A DNA stretch of 64,000 nucleotides, from contig JBHGNT010000013.1 in the NCBI GenBank assembly GCA_043228905.1, positions 12,462,001 through 12,526,000 on the forward strand, given 5' to 3'. This document shows positions 11,347 to 20,918 of this stretch, piece after piece (position 1 is the stretch's first letter; each line of letters opens with the position of its first letter). The translations under genes were made by a program, and so were the position numbers. Under the pieces are notes generated by a model. The model saw nothing but the letters and a program-made list of their open reading frames with translations, made no database searches and had not been told where the DNA came from. This DNA is from Azolla caroliniana (Eukaryota > Polypodiophyta).

Positions 11347-11582
11347 TGTCGTGAAAATCCGTCACTATGTGCGGATCGTGAGGCGGAACCGCCGGTGTTA
11401 TGGACGGGAAGGAAATAGGGCTTACACGCACAAGGAAGGCTTACACAAACAAGGCACAATTATTAGACTGTGTTTGTGAAAAGGAGAGGTGCATGGGCAA
11501 GCCCGAATCAACCCCTAGTCACAAGGCGAACGAAGGCACGTGAGGAAGGCTTACACACAGACACACAAGGAAAAGGCTTACT

Positions 11583-12180
11583 TGTTGGGAATCAACGCTT
11601 GGATTCACCTTCACCACTCGGCCACAACCGATTAATCGCGGATCAATGTAGCAGTAAATAGGAAATACAGAGAAAGACACGATACACAGGGATTAACGTG
11701 GAAAACCCTATACGGGAAAAACCACGGGAGTGCGAGACTCCAAACCAAACTATGCACAGAGAAATATACAATGGCGAGCTGCAAGGCAACGACCTTGAGC
11801 TCGCTGTCCTCGCCACAGGCGGCGGAAATACACAGAGGCGTCTACCTCTTCGTCTCTCTCGCGCTCTATCTCTCTCTCTCTCTCGGCTGCTCTCTCTTCA
11901 CTCCTCTTGAGTGGAAAAACAGAAAAACAATAGGCAACACTAAAACAGTTTGCCCTAAGTCATATTTATACTTATATGACTTTGGGCTATTTACAACTAT
12001 AGCCTCAGGGGCCCATAGCGAACATATTACGGGTATGTCCCTGCATCCGAATCGCTCTCCGGGTCTTCATCATCCGGTTCCGTAACCGGGGTCTTCATCA
12101 TCCGGTTCCGTAACCGGGGTCTTCATCATCCGATTCCCGGATATCCGACCATCCCATCCGGAGGGACCGTAATCCCAACA
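11583..12180 (-). repeat. Copia-a 3' LTR
   Basis: 598 bp, with terminal TGTTGGGAT...AATCCCAACA-type inverted ends. On the minus strand a TATAAATA box lies at 11963-11970. Three copies of a 28-bp GTCTTCATCATCCGG unit (the last diverged) lie near the LTR start at about 12062-12140; the 5' LTR has four. Confidence 0.95.
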
Positions 12181-12194
12181 AACTCCCCCTTCAC
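12181..12194 (-). other. Copia-a polypurine tract
   Basis: AGTGAAGGGGGAGTT on the minus strand lies directly before the 3' LTR and overlaps the end of the ORF. Confidence 0.85.
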
Positions 12195-15100
12195 TTCGGC
12201 ATGGGATGTCTTTCCAGTCCGATCCTTCTTCGGCATGCTTCCAGCTTGTCGGGTGTGAGTACCTTGGTCAGCATATCCGACCCGTTCTCGTCCGTGTGGA
12301 TCTTCGTCAGCATGAACTCCTTGTCTTCTATCCTTTCCCGGATCCAGTGATATCTTCGCTGGATGTGCTTCGTCCGGGAGTGATAGGCCGCGTTCTTCGC
12401 AAGGTGGATTGCACTCTGACTGTCGCAGTAGAGTCGGTACTCCTCCTGCCGGATACCGAGTTCTCTAATGAAGTCTTTCATCCATATTACTTCCTTGCCG
12501 GCTTCAACAGCCGCCATGTACTCCGCCTCCGTGGTTGACAACGCAACCGTCTTCTGCAGCCTCGACTGCCACGAAACGGCTCCCCCTGCATAGGTCATCA
12601 CATACCCTGATGTGGACCGGCTGGTATCTGCATCAGCCGACATATCCGAATCGGTGAAGCCGTCGAGTTGGGGCTTACCGGAGCCGAATCGGAGGCACAA
12701 GTTTGCCGTGCCCTTCAGGTATCGGAGTATCCACTTGACCGCGTTCCAATGCTCTTTGCCGGGATTGCTCATGTACCGGCTCACCACTCCGACTGCATAT
12801 CCTATGTCCGGTCTCGTACACACCATGGCGTACATCAAGCTCCCGACGGCTGAGGCATACGGCACTTTCATCATATCCTCCTTTTCAGCCTTTGTCTTGG
12901 GACTTTGCTTGCCGGACAGCTTGCAGTTTGCCGGAAGGGTCGATCCGACCGGTCTTGCTTCCGACATGTTGAACCGGTGAAGCACCTTCGTCACGTACTT
13001 CTCTTGTGACAGCCACAACTGCTTCTTCTTCCGGTCCCGAATGATGTGCATCCCTAGTATTTGTCTCGCCGGACCCAGGTCCTTCATTGAGAAGGTTCGG
13101 TGAAGAGCCTTCTTCAGCATCCGTATCTTGACCTGGTCCCGTCCGACGATCAACATGTCGTCCACGTACAGGAGGAGTATTAGAAAGTCTCCTCCTTCGA
13201 ACTTCTTCACAAACACGCAGTGGTCGGACTGCGTTTTGAGGTACCCTTCGTCGGTCATGAAGGAGTCGAACTTCCGGTACCATTGCCGGGGAGCCTGCTT
13301 CAGTCCGTAAAGGCTCTTCTTCAATCGGCATACCAGGTGCTCCTTCCCTTTCTTCTCGAATCCTTCCGGTTGCTGCATGTAGATCTCTTCATCGAGGTCA
13401 CCGTGAAGGAATGCCGTCTTCACGTCCATCTGTTCTACCTCGAGGTCCATGCTTGCCGCTATGCTCAGCACCGTCCGGATGGAGGTCATCTTCACTACCG
13501 GGGCAAATATCTCGTCGAAGTCGACGCCCTTCTTCTGCTGAAACCCCTTCACCACGATCCTGGCTTTGTATCTAGGGGGGTTTCCGGCATCTCCCGGTTT
13601 CAGCTTGAACACCCACTTGTTACGGAGTGCCCGTTTTCCTTTCGGCAACTCCACAAGTTCATATGTGTGGTTCTCATGCAGGGAATCCATCTCCTCCTGC
13701 ATGGCACTTAACCACCTGCGGCTCTGGGTGTCGTGCTTTGCTTCTTCAAAGCTCTCCGGCTCCCCCTCGTCGGTTAGCAGTACGTGCTCTGGTTCCGGAA
13801 ATCTCCGGGGGGCCCTTCTCTCTCTTAGAGGGTATCTCCGTTCCGGAGCTTCGGTAACCGGTTCTTCCGATTCTTCTTCATCCGAATCCATTTCGGGATC
13901 GGGGCCGGTTCCGGTATCATTTTCATCTTCTTCGGCCGGTTCTGTTTCTTCACCGTCTTCGGCCGGATCCTCGAGTGTTAACCGGTCCCTTGCCGGTCGG
14001 GACTGCTCCTCGTAGAGTTTATCCTCACCGGTCGACTTGGAGCTCTTCATCTTCTTCTCCGACTCCCAGTCGGCGAGCGTCTTGTCCTCCATGAAGATGA
14101 TATCTCGACTCCTGAATATCTTCTTGTCGACCGGGTCCCATACCCGGTAGCCGAACTCGTCGTCGCCGTAACCGAGGAATATGCATGGCCGGGTCTTTGG
14201 ATCTAACTTTCCTCTCCGGTCCTTTGCCACATGCACGTATGTGAGACACCCGAACACCTTCAGATGCCGGTAGGACACTTCCTTGCTGGTCCACACTTTC
14301 TGCGGCGTGTCTCCGTCCAAAGGTACTGAGGGTGATCTGTTTATCACGTACGTCGCCGTCGACATTGCCTCAGCCCAAAATCCCTTGGGTAATTTCGCAT
14401 GCGCCAGCATACTCCGGACCCTCTCCATTATGGTCCGGTTCATCCTCTCGGCCAGCCCGTTCAGTTCCGGCGTCTTCGGCACAGTAAACTCGAGCCGGAT
14501 TCCCATCGAACGGCAATACTCCTCAAATTGCCCTCGGTATTCTCCTCCGTTATCCGCTCGTATCGCTTTCAGCTTCTTGCCGGATTCTCTTTCCACTCTC
14601 GCGTGGAGTTCTTTGAAGACGGACAATACTTGGTCCTTTGTCTTCAACGGTGCCGTCCACAGCTTCCGGCTGTGATCATCTATGAATGTTACGAAGTACT
14701 GGGCTCCGCCATGTGACTTCGTTTCTACCTGACACACATCAGTGTGTACCAACTCCAATGGTACACTACGTCTCGTCGGTGGCCTTGAGTGGAAGGAGGT
14801 TCGGTTCTGCTTACCGGCCAGGCAATCGGTGCACTTCTCCAGGTGCACATGCTTCACTGGGATAAGGTTGTCTTCTGCAAGCCTCTTCATCCCCTTCTCA
14901 CTCATGTGGCACAGTCTCTTGTGCCACAGCTCACCGGCAGTGTCGGCTGCCACATTCAACTCTTCCGGACATAACCGGGCATTCATCAGGTACAGTGTGT
15001 TGTCTTTCCGGGCCCGAGCCACTATCAGGTTCCCCTTGCTGAACTTCATGACACCGTTCCGGATGCTACCCGTGTAGCCTTCATCATCTAGCCTCCCGGC

Positions 15101-16264
15101 TGAAATCAGGTTCAGTCGGACCTCCGGAACGTGTCGGACATTCTTCAGCAGCATTTTGCATCCGGTCGGGGTTGTCAACCATACGTCTCCTATGCCGGCA
15201 ATCCGGCACGTACCTTCATTTCCCATCCGGACACAGCCATGCTCACCGGCTGTGTAGGATGAGAAGTATCTTCTCTCCGGGGTCAGGTGGAACGATGCTC
15301 CGGAATCGACCACCCAGGTCGTCTCATCGCCGGCAACGTTTAGCTCACCTTCTTCGGTGATGAGCATGATTTCTTCCTCACTTGCCGCGAGTGCCGTTGT
15401 TCCTTTCCGGTCCTGCCCTCGCCGATCCGAACCTCTCCGGTCCGTGGCTCCCCGGTATGCACCGTTTCTCTCCGGTGACTTCTTCGAGTCGGTGTCGTCG
15501 GCTCCGTTGTCTTTTCGGTAATGCCGACAATTCTTTCGGAAGTGCCCCGGCTTCCCACAGTGGAAGCATGTGGGTCTTCCTCTTGACTGCGACCGGGTCC
15601 CCGACTTCTCCCGTCTTTGCGGACTCCGGTTCCATTGTCTTCCCCGATCCGATTCGGTAAACAGCATCTTCGGGTCGGAGGCCGGTTCCTTATCTCTCCG
15701 ACGCGCTTCTTCATTCAGAATACTTGTCTTTACAGTTTGTAAGGACAAGTTATCTTCGGTGCACGAGGTGCTGAGAGTCACCACCAAGTTCTCCCAGCTT
15801 TCCGGCAATGTACACATCAGAATGATGGCTTGCATTGCATCCTCCAGCGGGAACTTGATCGCCGCAAGCTGGTTCACGAATCCCATGAACGTGCTTACGT
15901 GTTCCACCATACTCTCGCCGTCCCGGTACTTGAGATTCACTATCTTCCTCATCAGGGAGGTCCGGTTCAACGCATTCTTCCTCTCATAGAGGCCCGACAG
16001 CTTCTTCCACATCTCGTATGCGTTGGTGTCGTTCGCCACATGTTGTAGGACGCTTACATCGACGTATTGTCGGATCGTCGCTACGGCTTTCCGGTTCAGG
16101 AGCTTCCACTCCGACTCAAGTACCCCTTTCGGTATTTCCGACCTGTCAATCGGTTCGTACAGGTCCCGAACAATCAGAAGATCCTCCATCTTGATCTTCC
16201 AGTCGGCGTAATTCTGTGCATTCAGCACCATCATCATCGGCTGCCCGCTGCCGCCGCCTTCCAT
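12191..16264 (-). CDS. Copia-a gag-pol polyprotein
   Basis: A 1357-residue polyprotein. The open frame extends 14 codons further into the LTR and PBS (16306), but the ATG at 16264 (MEGGGSGQPMMM) is the first inside the element and matches the gag start of related copia elements. Order: UBN2-type gag, CX2CX4HX4C zinc knuckle (CFHCGKPGHFRKNC), protease with WVVDSGASFHLTP, integrase with an HHCC zinc site and the DDE residues in LVHTDVC, RADNGGEY and NGLAERMNRT, RT with FLHGDLDEEIYM and LLLYVDDMLIVG, and RNase H with FTDSDMSAD, TTEAEYMA and YCDSQSAIHL. No stop or frameshift. It should supply capsid, maturation, cDNA synthesis and integration. Copia-b is a decayed relative. Confidence 0.97.
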   Translation of the reverse strand: MEGGGSGQPMMMVLNAQNYADWKIKMEDLLIVRDLYEPIDRSEIPKGVLESEWKLLNRKAVATIRQYVDVSVLQHVANDTNAYEMWKKLSGLYERKNALNRTSLMRKIVNLKYRDGESMVEHVSTFMGFVNQLAAIKFPLEDAMQAIILMCTLPESWENLVVTLSTSCTEDNLSLQTVKTSILNEEARRRDKEPASDPKMLFTESDRGRQWNRSPQRREKSGTRSQSRGRPTCFHCGKPGHFRKNCRHYRKDNGADDTDSKKSPERNGAYRGATDRRGSDRRGQDRKGTTALAASEEEIMLITEEGELNVAGDETTWVVDSGASFHLTPERRYFSSYTAGEHGCVRMGNEGTCRIAGIGDVWLTTPTGCKMLLKNVRHVPEVRLNLISAGRLDDEGYTGSIRNGVMKFSKGNLIVARARKDNTLYLMNARLCPEELNVAADTAGELWHKRLCHMSEKGMKRLAEDNLIPVKHVHLEKCTDCLAGKQNRTSFHSRPPTRRSVPLELVHTDVCQVETKSHGGAQYFVTFIDDHSRKLWTAPLKTKDQVLSVFKELHARVERESGKKLKAIRADNGGEYRGQFEEYCRSMGIRLEFTVPKTPELNGLAERMNRTIMERVRSMLAHAKLPKGFWAEAMSTATYVINRSPSVPLDGDTPQKVWTSKEVSYRHLKVFGCLTYVHVAKDRRGKLDPKTRPCIFLGYGDDEFGYRVWDPVDKKIFRSRDIIFMEDKTLADWESEKKMKSSKSTGEDKLYEEQSRPARDRLTLEDPAEDGEETEPAEEDENDTGTGPDPEMDSDEEESEEPVTEAPERRYPLRERRAPRRFPEPEHVLLTDEGEPESFEEAKHDTQSRRWLSAMQEEMDSLHENHTYELVELPKGKRALRNKWVFKLKPGDAGNPPRYKARIVVKGFQQKKGVDFDEIFAPVVKMTSIRTVLSIAASMDLEVEQMDVKTAFLHGDLDEEIYMQQPEGFEKKGKEHLVCRLKKSLYGLKQAPRQWYRKFDSFMTDEGYLKTQSDHCVFVKKFEGGDFLILLLYVDDMLIVGRDQVKIRMLKKALHRTFSMKDLGPARQILGMHIIRDRKKKQLWLSQEKYVTKVLHRFNMSEARPVGSTLPANCKLSGKQSPKTKAEKEDMMKVPYASAVGSLMYAMVCTRPDIGYAVGVVSRYMSNPGKEHWNAVKWILRYLKGTANLCLRFGSGKPQLDGFTDSDMSADADTSRSTSGYVMTYAGGAVSWQSRLQKTVALSTTEAEYMAAVEAGKEVIWMKDFIRELGIRQEEYRLYCDSQSAIHLAKNAAYHSRTKHIQRRYHWIRERIEDKEFMLTKIHTDENGSDMLTKVLTPDKLEACRRRIGLERHPMPK

Positions 16265-16278
16265 TTTCCGCAACAGTC

Positions 16279-16290
16279 GCTCTGATACCA
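16279..16290 (-). other. Copia-a primer-binding site
   Basis: TGGTATCAGAGC on the minus strand, 3 bp inside the 5' LTR, an exact plant initiator tRNA-Met site. Confidence 0.95.
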
Positions 16291-16293
16291 CTT

Positions 16294-16919
16294 TGTTGGG
16301 AATCAACGCTTGGATTCACCTTCACCACTCGGCCACAACCGATTAATCGCGGATCAATGTAGCAGTAAATAGGAAATACAGAGAAAGACACGATACACAG
16401 GGATTAACGTGGAAAACCCTATACGGGAAAAACCACGGGAGTGCGAGACTCCAAACCAAACTATGCACAGAGAAATATACAATGGCGAGCTGCAAGGCAA
16501 CGACCTTGAGCTCGCTGTCCTCGCCACAGGCGGCTGAAATACACAGAGGCGTCTACCTCTTCGTCTCTCTCGCGCTCTATCTCTCTCTCTCTCTCGGCTG
16601 CTCTCTCTTCACTCCTCTTGAGTGGAAAAACAGAAAAACAATAGGCAACACTAAAACAGTTTGCCCTAAGTCATATTTATACTTATATGACTTTGGGCTA
16701 TTTACAACTATAGCCTCAGGGGCCCATAGCGAACATATTACGGGTATGTCCCTGCATCCGAATCGCTCTCCGGGTCTTCATCATCCGGTTCCGTAACCGG
16801 GGTCTTCATCATCCGGTTCCGTAACCGGGGTCTTCATCATCCGGTTCCGTAACCGGGGTCTTCATCATCCGATTCCCGGATATCCGACCATCCCATCCGG
16901 AGGGACCGTAATCCCAACA
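16294..16919 (-). repeat. Copia-a 5' LTR
   Basis: 626 bp, identical to the 3' LTR apart from one base and one extra 28-bp unit. The TATAAATA box is at 16674-16681 on the minus strand. Confidence 0.95.
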
Positions 16920-16944
16920 TTACTGACACACACGAAAGACAGAG

Positions 16945-17439
16945 TTTCAAATGCCTTTGTGAAAAGAGAGGTGCATGGGCAAGCCCAAACGCTCCCTTGT
17001 TACAAAACATGTGAACACACAAGCAAGGTTTATACACGGGAGACACAAATTTCGAACGCCTTTGTGAAAGGAGAGGTGCAAGCCCAAACTCTCCCTTGCC
17101 ACAAGTCGCACGAACACACAAGCAAGATTTACACTAACACGCAAGACACGTAAGTTTGAATGCCTTTGTGAAAGGAGAGGTGCATGGGCAAGCCCGAAAC
17201 ACTCCCTTGTCACAAGGCACACAAACATATAAGCACAAATGACAATAACATATAAGACACGTAAGTTTGAATGCCTTTGTGAAAGGAGAGGTGCATGGGC
17301 AAGCCCGAAACGATCCCTTGTCACAAGGCACACAAATAGATAAGCACAAATGACAATAACATATAAGACACATAAGTTTGAATGCCTCTATGAAAGGAGA
17401 GGAGCATGGGCAAGCCCAAAACGATCCCTTGTCACAAGA
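16945..17439. repeat. ~112-bp tandem array inside the gypsy LTR
   Basis: Units carrying GCCTTTGTGAAAGGAGAGG, GGGCAAGCCC and CCCTTGTCACAAGG start at about 16945, 17048, 17150, 17262 and 17373. A further unit lies left of Copia-a (about 11464-11530). The last unit continues after the solo LTR at 18002. The two central units are almost identical; the outer ones are more diverged, as expected for unequal exchange. Confidence 0.88.
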
Positions 17440-18001
17440 TGACGGGATCTCAATACTCCTTATGTCCAACGCTCGGCCACAACCGAGATTCTTTTCATAC
17501 ACAGAAAACGGGAAACAAATGCACGACACAAAGGAGAGAAAAAGGTAGATAGGATGTTTACGTGGAAAACCCAAACTGAGGGAAAAACCACGGCAGCCCA
17601 CAGGCTGCAAACTATCACTATATTGGAATGTACAAACAGTGAGTTCACGGAGGCAACAACCTCGTGCTCACGATCTTCACCACAGGCGGCGGTTACAACA
17701 GAGGCAACGACCTCGTTCTCTCTCTCTCTCAACCTATACACTGTTACACGCTCTCTCTTCTTGCACCAACAAGAAAATGACAACAACTACAACTCATACT
17801 AAAAGTTTGCCCTAAGTCATATTTATACTAATATGACTTTTCGGCTATTTACAAATATAGTCTCTTCATCCGGTTCATACCGGGTCTGCACCATCCGGCT
17901 CTCCGTAGTCGGGTACTCCTCATACGGTTTCGGCCTCGGCCGAGCTTGTTCATTAGCACTGTTCTTCTCCCTTCCCATCCGGAGGGACCTGTCTCCCAAC
18001 A
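17440..18001 (-). mobile_element. Solo copia LTR related to Copia-a
   Basis: 562 bp. On the minus strand it starts TGTTGGGAGACAGGTCC and ends GAGATCCCGTCA. It shares the block around CCCTAAGTCATATTTATAC and GGCTATTTACAAATATAG with Copia-a. The 5-bp flanks are CAAGA at 17435-17439 and 18002-18006, a perfect duplication. There is no internal region, so it arose by LTR-LTR recombination. It interrupts the tandem array. Confidence 0.92.
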
Positions 18002-18006
18002 CAAGA

Positions 18007-18715
18007 CACACAAACAAATAAGCACAAACGATAATAACATATAAGATAGGAAGGTGAAACCAAACATTAGTTTATTGCAATATAACAGATTCTTTTATAA
18101 AATAAGAATCAATTTTACAACGGGTTTGATATGAATATGAGAGATAATTTATAAAGGAAGGCGGAAGAGAGGTAGAGGAAAGAAGAGAGTGGAGTATAAA
18201 AGAAGGTGATTCTTTGTTGATGATGCCTCTCGATGTTCTTGATCCTTCTTCTTTTGCATTCCAATTGAGTAGAGCTTCCACATTCCTTCTCCCTCCCCCC
18301 CTTCTTCTTAAGAATAAGTTCTTATTTATAGGTTTAGCATTGGTTGCCTTTTTTTCCCCTAAAAGTTTGTCTATATGAGTCGAGTTTTCTTTTCATCACT
18401 ATTTCTGTTACGTAATGTCAAATCTGACATGCAAGCTATTCTTGGAAATTTCTTTGTGTTAGCTTTCTTATGCATCTGTCCTTTTCTAATTTGGACATCG
18501 GACGAGAAAATTACGAGCTTTTGACTCTACCTTGCTCCTCATATCCACGCCTAGCTTTTCTATTCCCATCTTTTTCTCTACTTTCGAAAACCGCTTGTAA
18601 CTTTTTATCCTTTCATGTATTAATATAGTTGACTTAACAACATTAGTTTATTTGGACTACTATTTTATTCTCTTTTGAGGGTGGTTTCGCACTATGTGTC
18701 AAAAACATCACGACA
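18007..18715 (-). repeat. 5' part of the array-bearing gypsy LTR
   Basis: AT-rich DNA ending at ACATCACGACA (18715), the inverted LTR start. It contains no credible ORF. The minus-strand start region (TGACACATAGTGCGAAA) resembles the start of the LTR ending at 34834 (GGCCATAGTGTGAAA). Confidence 0.6.
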
Positions 18716-19160
18716 TCGGGCTCGACCGGTTCGACCTCCAGTTGAGTCGGATTAGCTTCTTTCCGGATCGGTCTTGTCCGATCGGCTTCCGGCTGGAACG
18801 ATTTCTGTCTGGGTCGAGTGCGACCGATCAGATTTCAGCCGAATCCACTTCCACTTGGTTCGTCTTTCGTTTAGGCTAGAATTTTGGCCGAATCATCTTC
18901 CGTCTGAACCCACTCCCGGCTCTACATTCCTTGCTGCCACCTCTCGTCTCTTCGGTCTCACGTTGGTTCTCGAAGACAGCCGCCGATGTCTGTAGAATCC
19001 TTGGTATTACCGTCCTCCATTGTTTCTCCCATAGCCACCTTCTCGGCTATCTCTCCATCGTAGGCATCGACTTTGACCTTTTTTTTCTCTCAGCCACCTT
19101 CTGTCTCTTTGGTCTCACGTTGCCTTTCAGACACAATTGCCAAAGTCTATGGAATTAGAG
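18716..19160 (-). repeat. Repeat-bearing internal segment of a minus gypsy
   Basis: C/T-rich DNA with two units of the repeat seen at 2390-3290 (TCGGTCTCACGTTGG at about 18955 and TTGGTCTCACGTTGC at about 19110). It occupies the place where pol should be, between gag and the 3' LTR. So this element lacks pol and carries repeats instead. Confidence 0.6.
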
Positions 19161-20008
19161 AGGTGGGAAAGTCTCGACACGGCCATTCGCCATTGACTCA
19201 TCCATAGCCACCTTCAACTTGATGTCTTTTTTCATGGCTACCTCCTCAATCACGTCCGTCGGGCACTCTTTATGTTTGTTGATGCAAGCTTTGATTAGGC
19301 TTGCTCCATCATCCGATGTTTTGAACATGACGCGTGTTCCGAAACATTCGTCCTCTCTCGAAGTGGCCTTCGCCGTCCTCGAATGATCATCAATCTTCTT
19401 TTCATCCAAGTTGCTTTGTTTAGGCGGCTCGACTTCTTTAGATGGTCTTGTTTTTTCTACGCTTGACCTTCCCAAGTCAATATCATCAAGCCATTGACGA
19501 CGCCTATCGAACTTGTTGTACGCTCTCTTTACCACAACCTAGTTTGCCAGAAGCCCGTTCACTTGGGTATCATTTTCAAGGAGAGTCCCCAATTCTCGTC
19601 TATCCTTCATATCCACAGCCTTTCAGGAAGTACAAAGTCTTGTCCTCAAGCAACACTTGGTCCGTGGCGGGGAGACAACTAAACATCTAATCAAACTCAT
19701 CGTATACCCTCGAGGCGCTCATCTTCTTATTTTTCTTCTCTATCCACTTCATCAACTCATGTCGCGTCATCCTCGACAAATCTTCCGTCACGAACTCTGC
19801 TAATATTGCTTTCTCGAACTCGGTCCATGTTGTCTTCCCTTTTTGAAGCTCGATGACCCATCTTTGGATGTTGTTTGCGACAACTCTCTTGAAACTTGAG
19901 ATTTGACATGCTTCAGACACGTCCCTCTGATTCATCTCCCTTTTGTATGCATCAAGGAACTTCGTAATGTTCCTTCCATCAAATTGACCCTCAATCTCCA
20001 CAACATGG
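19155..20008 (-). pseudogene. Gypsy gag remnant with unrelated C-terminal stretch
   Basis: The reading from 20001 to 19687 (EIEGQFDGRNITKFLDAYK to SASRVYDEFD) matches the Gyp-2 gag at 33433-33680. After a stop the match continues at 19535 (VKRAYNKFDRRRQWLDD to NLDEKKIDD). From about 19390 the protein leaves gag: the last 75 residues or so (including KTSDDGASLIKACINKHK) match nothing else in the window, and the zinc knuckle and protease are missing. The segment overlaps the 115-bp duplication at its 5' end. Confidence 0.8.
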
Positions 20009-20626
20009 TGTTGTGTTGTTACGCTCTCACGTGTGAAATGAGGCGGGACCGCGGGGGCCCTAAACCAAGGAGCGTGGGAAAGAAGAGGGAGAGCGACTCA
20101 CAGAAACGCAGAGATAGAGATGGAACAGAAGATTTAATTACGATGTCAATCAACGATTACAACTAGCAAACCGGCAACAGACCCTAAACGGAGGTCCCAC
20201 ACACACACACACGGACGACACAGAGAACGCACGGTGGAGCCTCTGCTAGAAGCACACGGGCTTACACGCAACAGAGGTAACCGACACAGAAACGTAGTGG
20301 AGAGCAACGGTGGAGGAGGAGAGAGCTTGGTCCCAGTCCGACAACACTTCGTCCTTGCCAAAACACGATATTATATTATTCTTCTCCCCTCCCTTTTATA
20401 GGTCGCCGAGGAGACCGTTACATCAAAACATATCAACTTTATTCTCTGTCCTTTCGGACAGAGATACGCATCGATTCCCTAGACAATTAATACTCTTCCT
20501 AGTACATATGTACATCAGCCGATCTATTCCTAGCTATGCTCAATTCATAAACACACACACACGCGAAAAGGATTGGGTCACGCCTCCTCCCCTTGATTCC
20601 TCCTAGGGGCGGTTTTCTCCACGACA
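20009..20626 (-). repeat. Gyp-1-type LTR inside gag, flanked by 115-bp direct repeats
   Basis: 618 bp; on the minus strand it starts TGTCGTGGAGAAAACCG and ends GTAACAACACAACA, matching the Gyp-1 LTRs with C-to-T changes. No Gyp-1 internal DNA adjoins it. On both sides lies the same 115 bp of gag (19894-20008 and 20627-20741), far longer than the 4-5 bp an LTR element normally duplicates. It carries a CA repeat at 20196-20215. Confidence 0.8.
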
Positions 20627-20848
20627 ACTTGAGATTTGACGTGCTTCAGACACATCCCTCTGATTCATCTCCCTTTTGTATGCATCAAGGAACTTCGTAA
20701 TGTTCCTTCCATCAAATTGACCCTCGATCTCCACAACATGGTCGACGGCCTTCTCCACGCTCACATCGTTGTCCCGAGATCTCATCATTTGTTCGACGAT
20801 TACCATCATCCTTTCGAACTCTCCCACTTGATTGCTTCAGGATGCCAT
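20627..20848 (-). pseudogene. Gypsy gag N-terminal remnant
   Basis: Starts at the ATG at 20848. A TGA follows after three codons, then the frame reads GEFERMMVIVEQMMRSRDND to MNQRDVSEARQIS, matching the Gyp-2 gag N-terminus. It is cut by the LTR at 20626; the downstream part restarts at 20008 after repeating 115 bp. Confidence 0.85.
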
Positions 20849-20895
20849 CTCCAAGTATCGGTCGATCCTCATCTTGATCCTTCTTACCACTTCTT

Positions 20896-20911
20896 CACGT
20901 CTGGTTCACCA
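20896..20911 (-). other. Primer-binding site, tRNA-Trp type (one mismatch)
   Basis: On the minus strand TGGTGAACCAGACGTG, one difference from 4003-4018, placed between the LTR end and gag. Confidence 0.75.
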
Positions 20912-20918
20912 AGAAATA

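Larger units (their letters stand above)
11583..16919 (-). mobile_element. Copia-a, full-length and apparently intact Ty1/copia retrotransposon
   Basis: Bounded by LTRs 16294-16919 (5') and 11583-12180 (3'), with PBS, one uninterrupted gag-pol ORF and a polypurine tract. The 5-bp flanks are TTACT on both sides (11578-11582 and 16920-16924), a perfect target-site duplication. The two LTRs differ by one substitution (GGCGGAAAT/GGCTGAAAT) and by one 28-bp repeat unit. It is inserted inside the ~112-bp tandem array of a gypsy LTR. All features point to a very recent insertion. Confidence 0.97.
11347..18715 (-). repeat. Gypsy LTR with internal tandem array, split by two copia insertions
   Basis: In minus orientation the LTR starts TGTCGTGATGTTTTTGACAC at 18715 and ends GGATTTTCACGACA at 11347. 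The start matches Gyp-2-type LTR starts and the end matches 33822 and 26951. The pieces are 11347-11582, 16925-17439 and 18007-18715, about 1.46 kb without the inserts. The ~112-bp array makes it longer than the 1.0-kb Gyp-2 LTRs. It is probably the 3' LTR of the minus gypsy whose gag lies at 19155-20848. Confidence 0.7.

Noticed and set aside
11771-12085. Identical 104-codon ORFs in both Copia-a LTRs (also 16482-16796)
   Set aside because: They are identical only because the LTRs are. They overlap repeat units and have no domain.
13220-13711. 163-codon + strand ORF inside Copia-a, and similar + strand ORFs of 12206-16285
   Set aside because: Opposite-strand shadows of the intact polyprotein.
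16945-17439. CRISPR-like look of regularly spaced repeats
   Set aside because: Units are directly tandem and the spacers are also repeated. The setting is a plant LTR and there are no cas genes.
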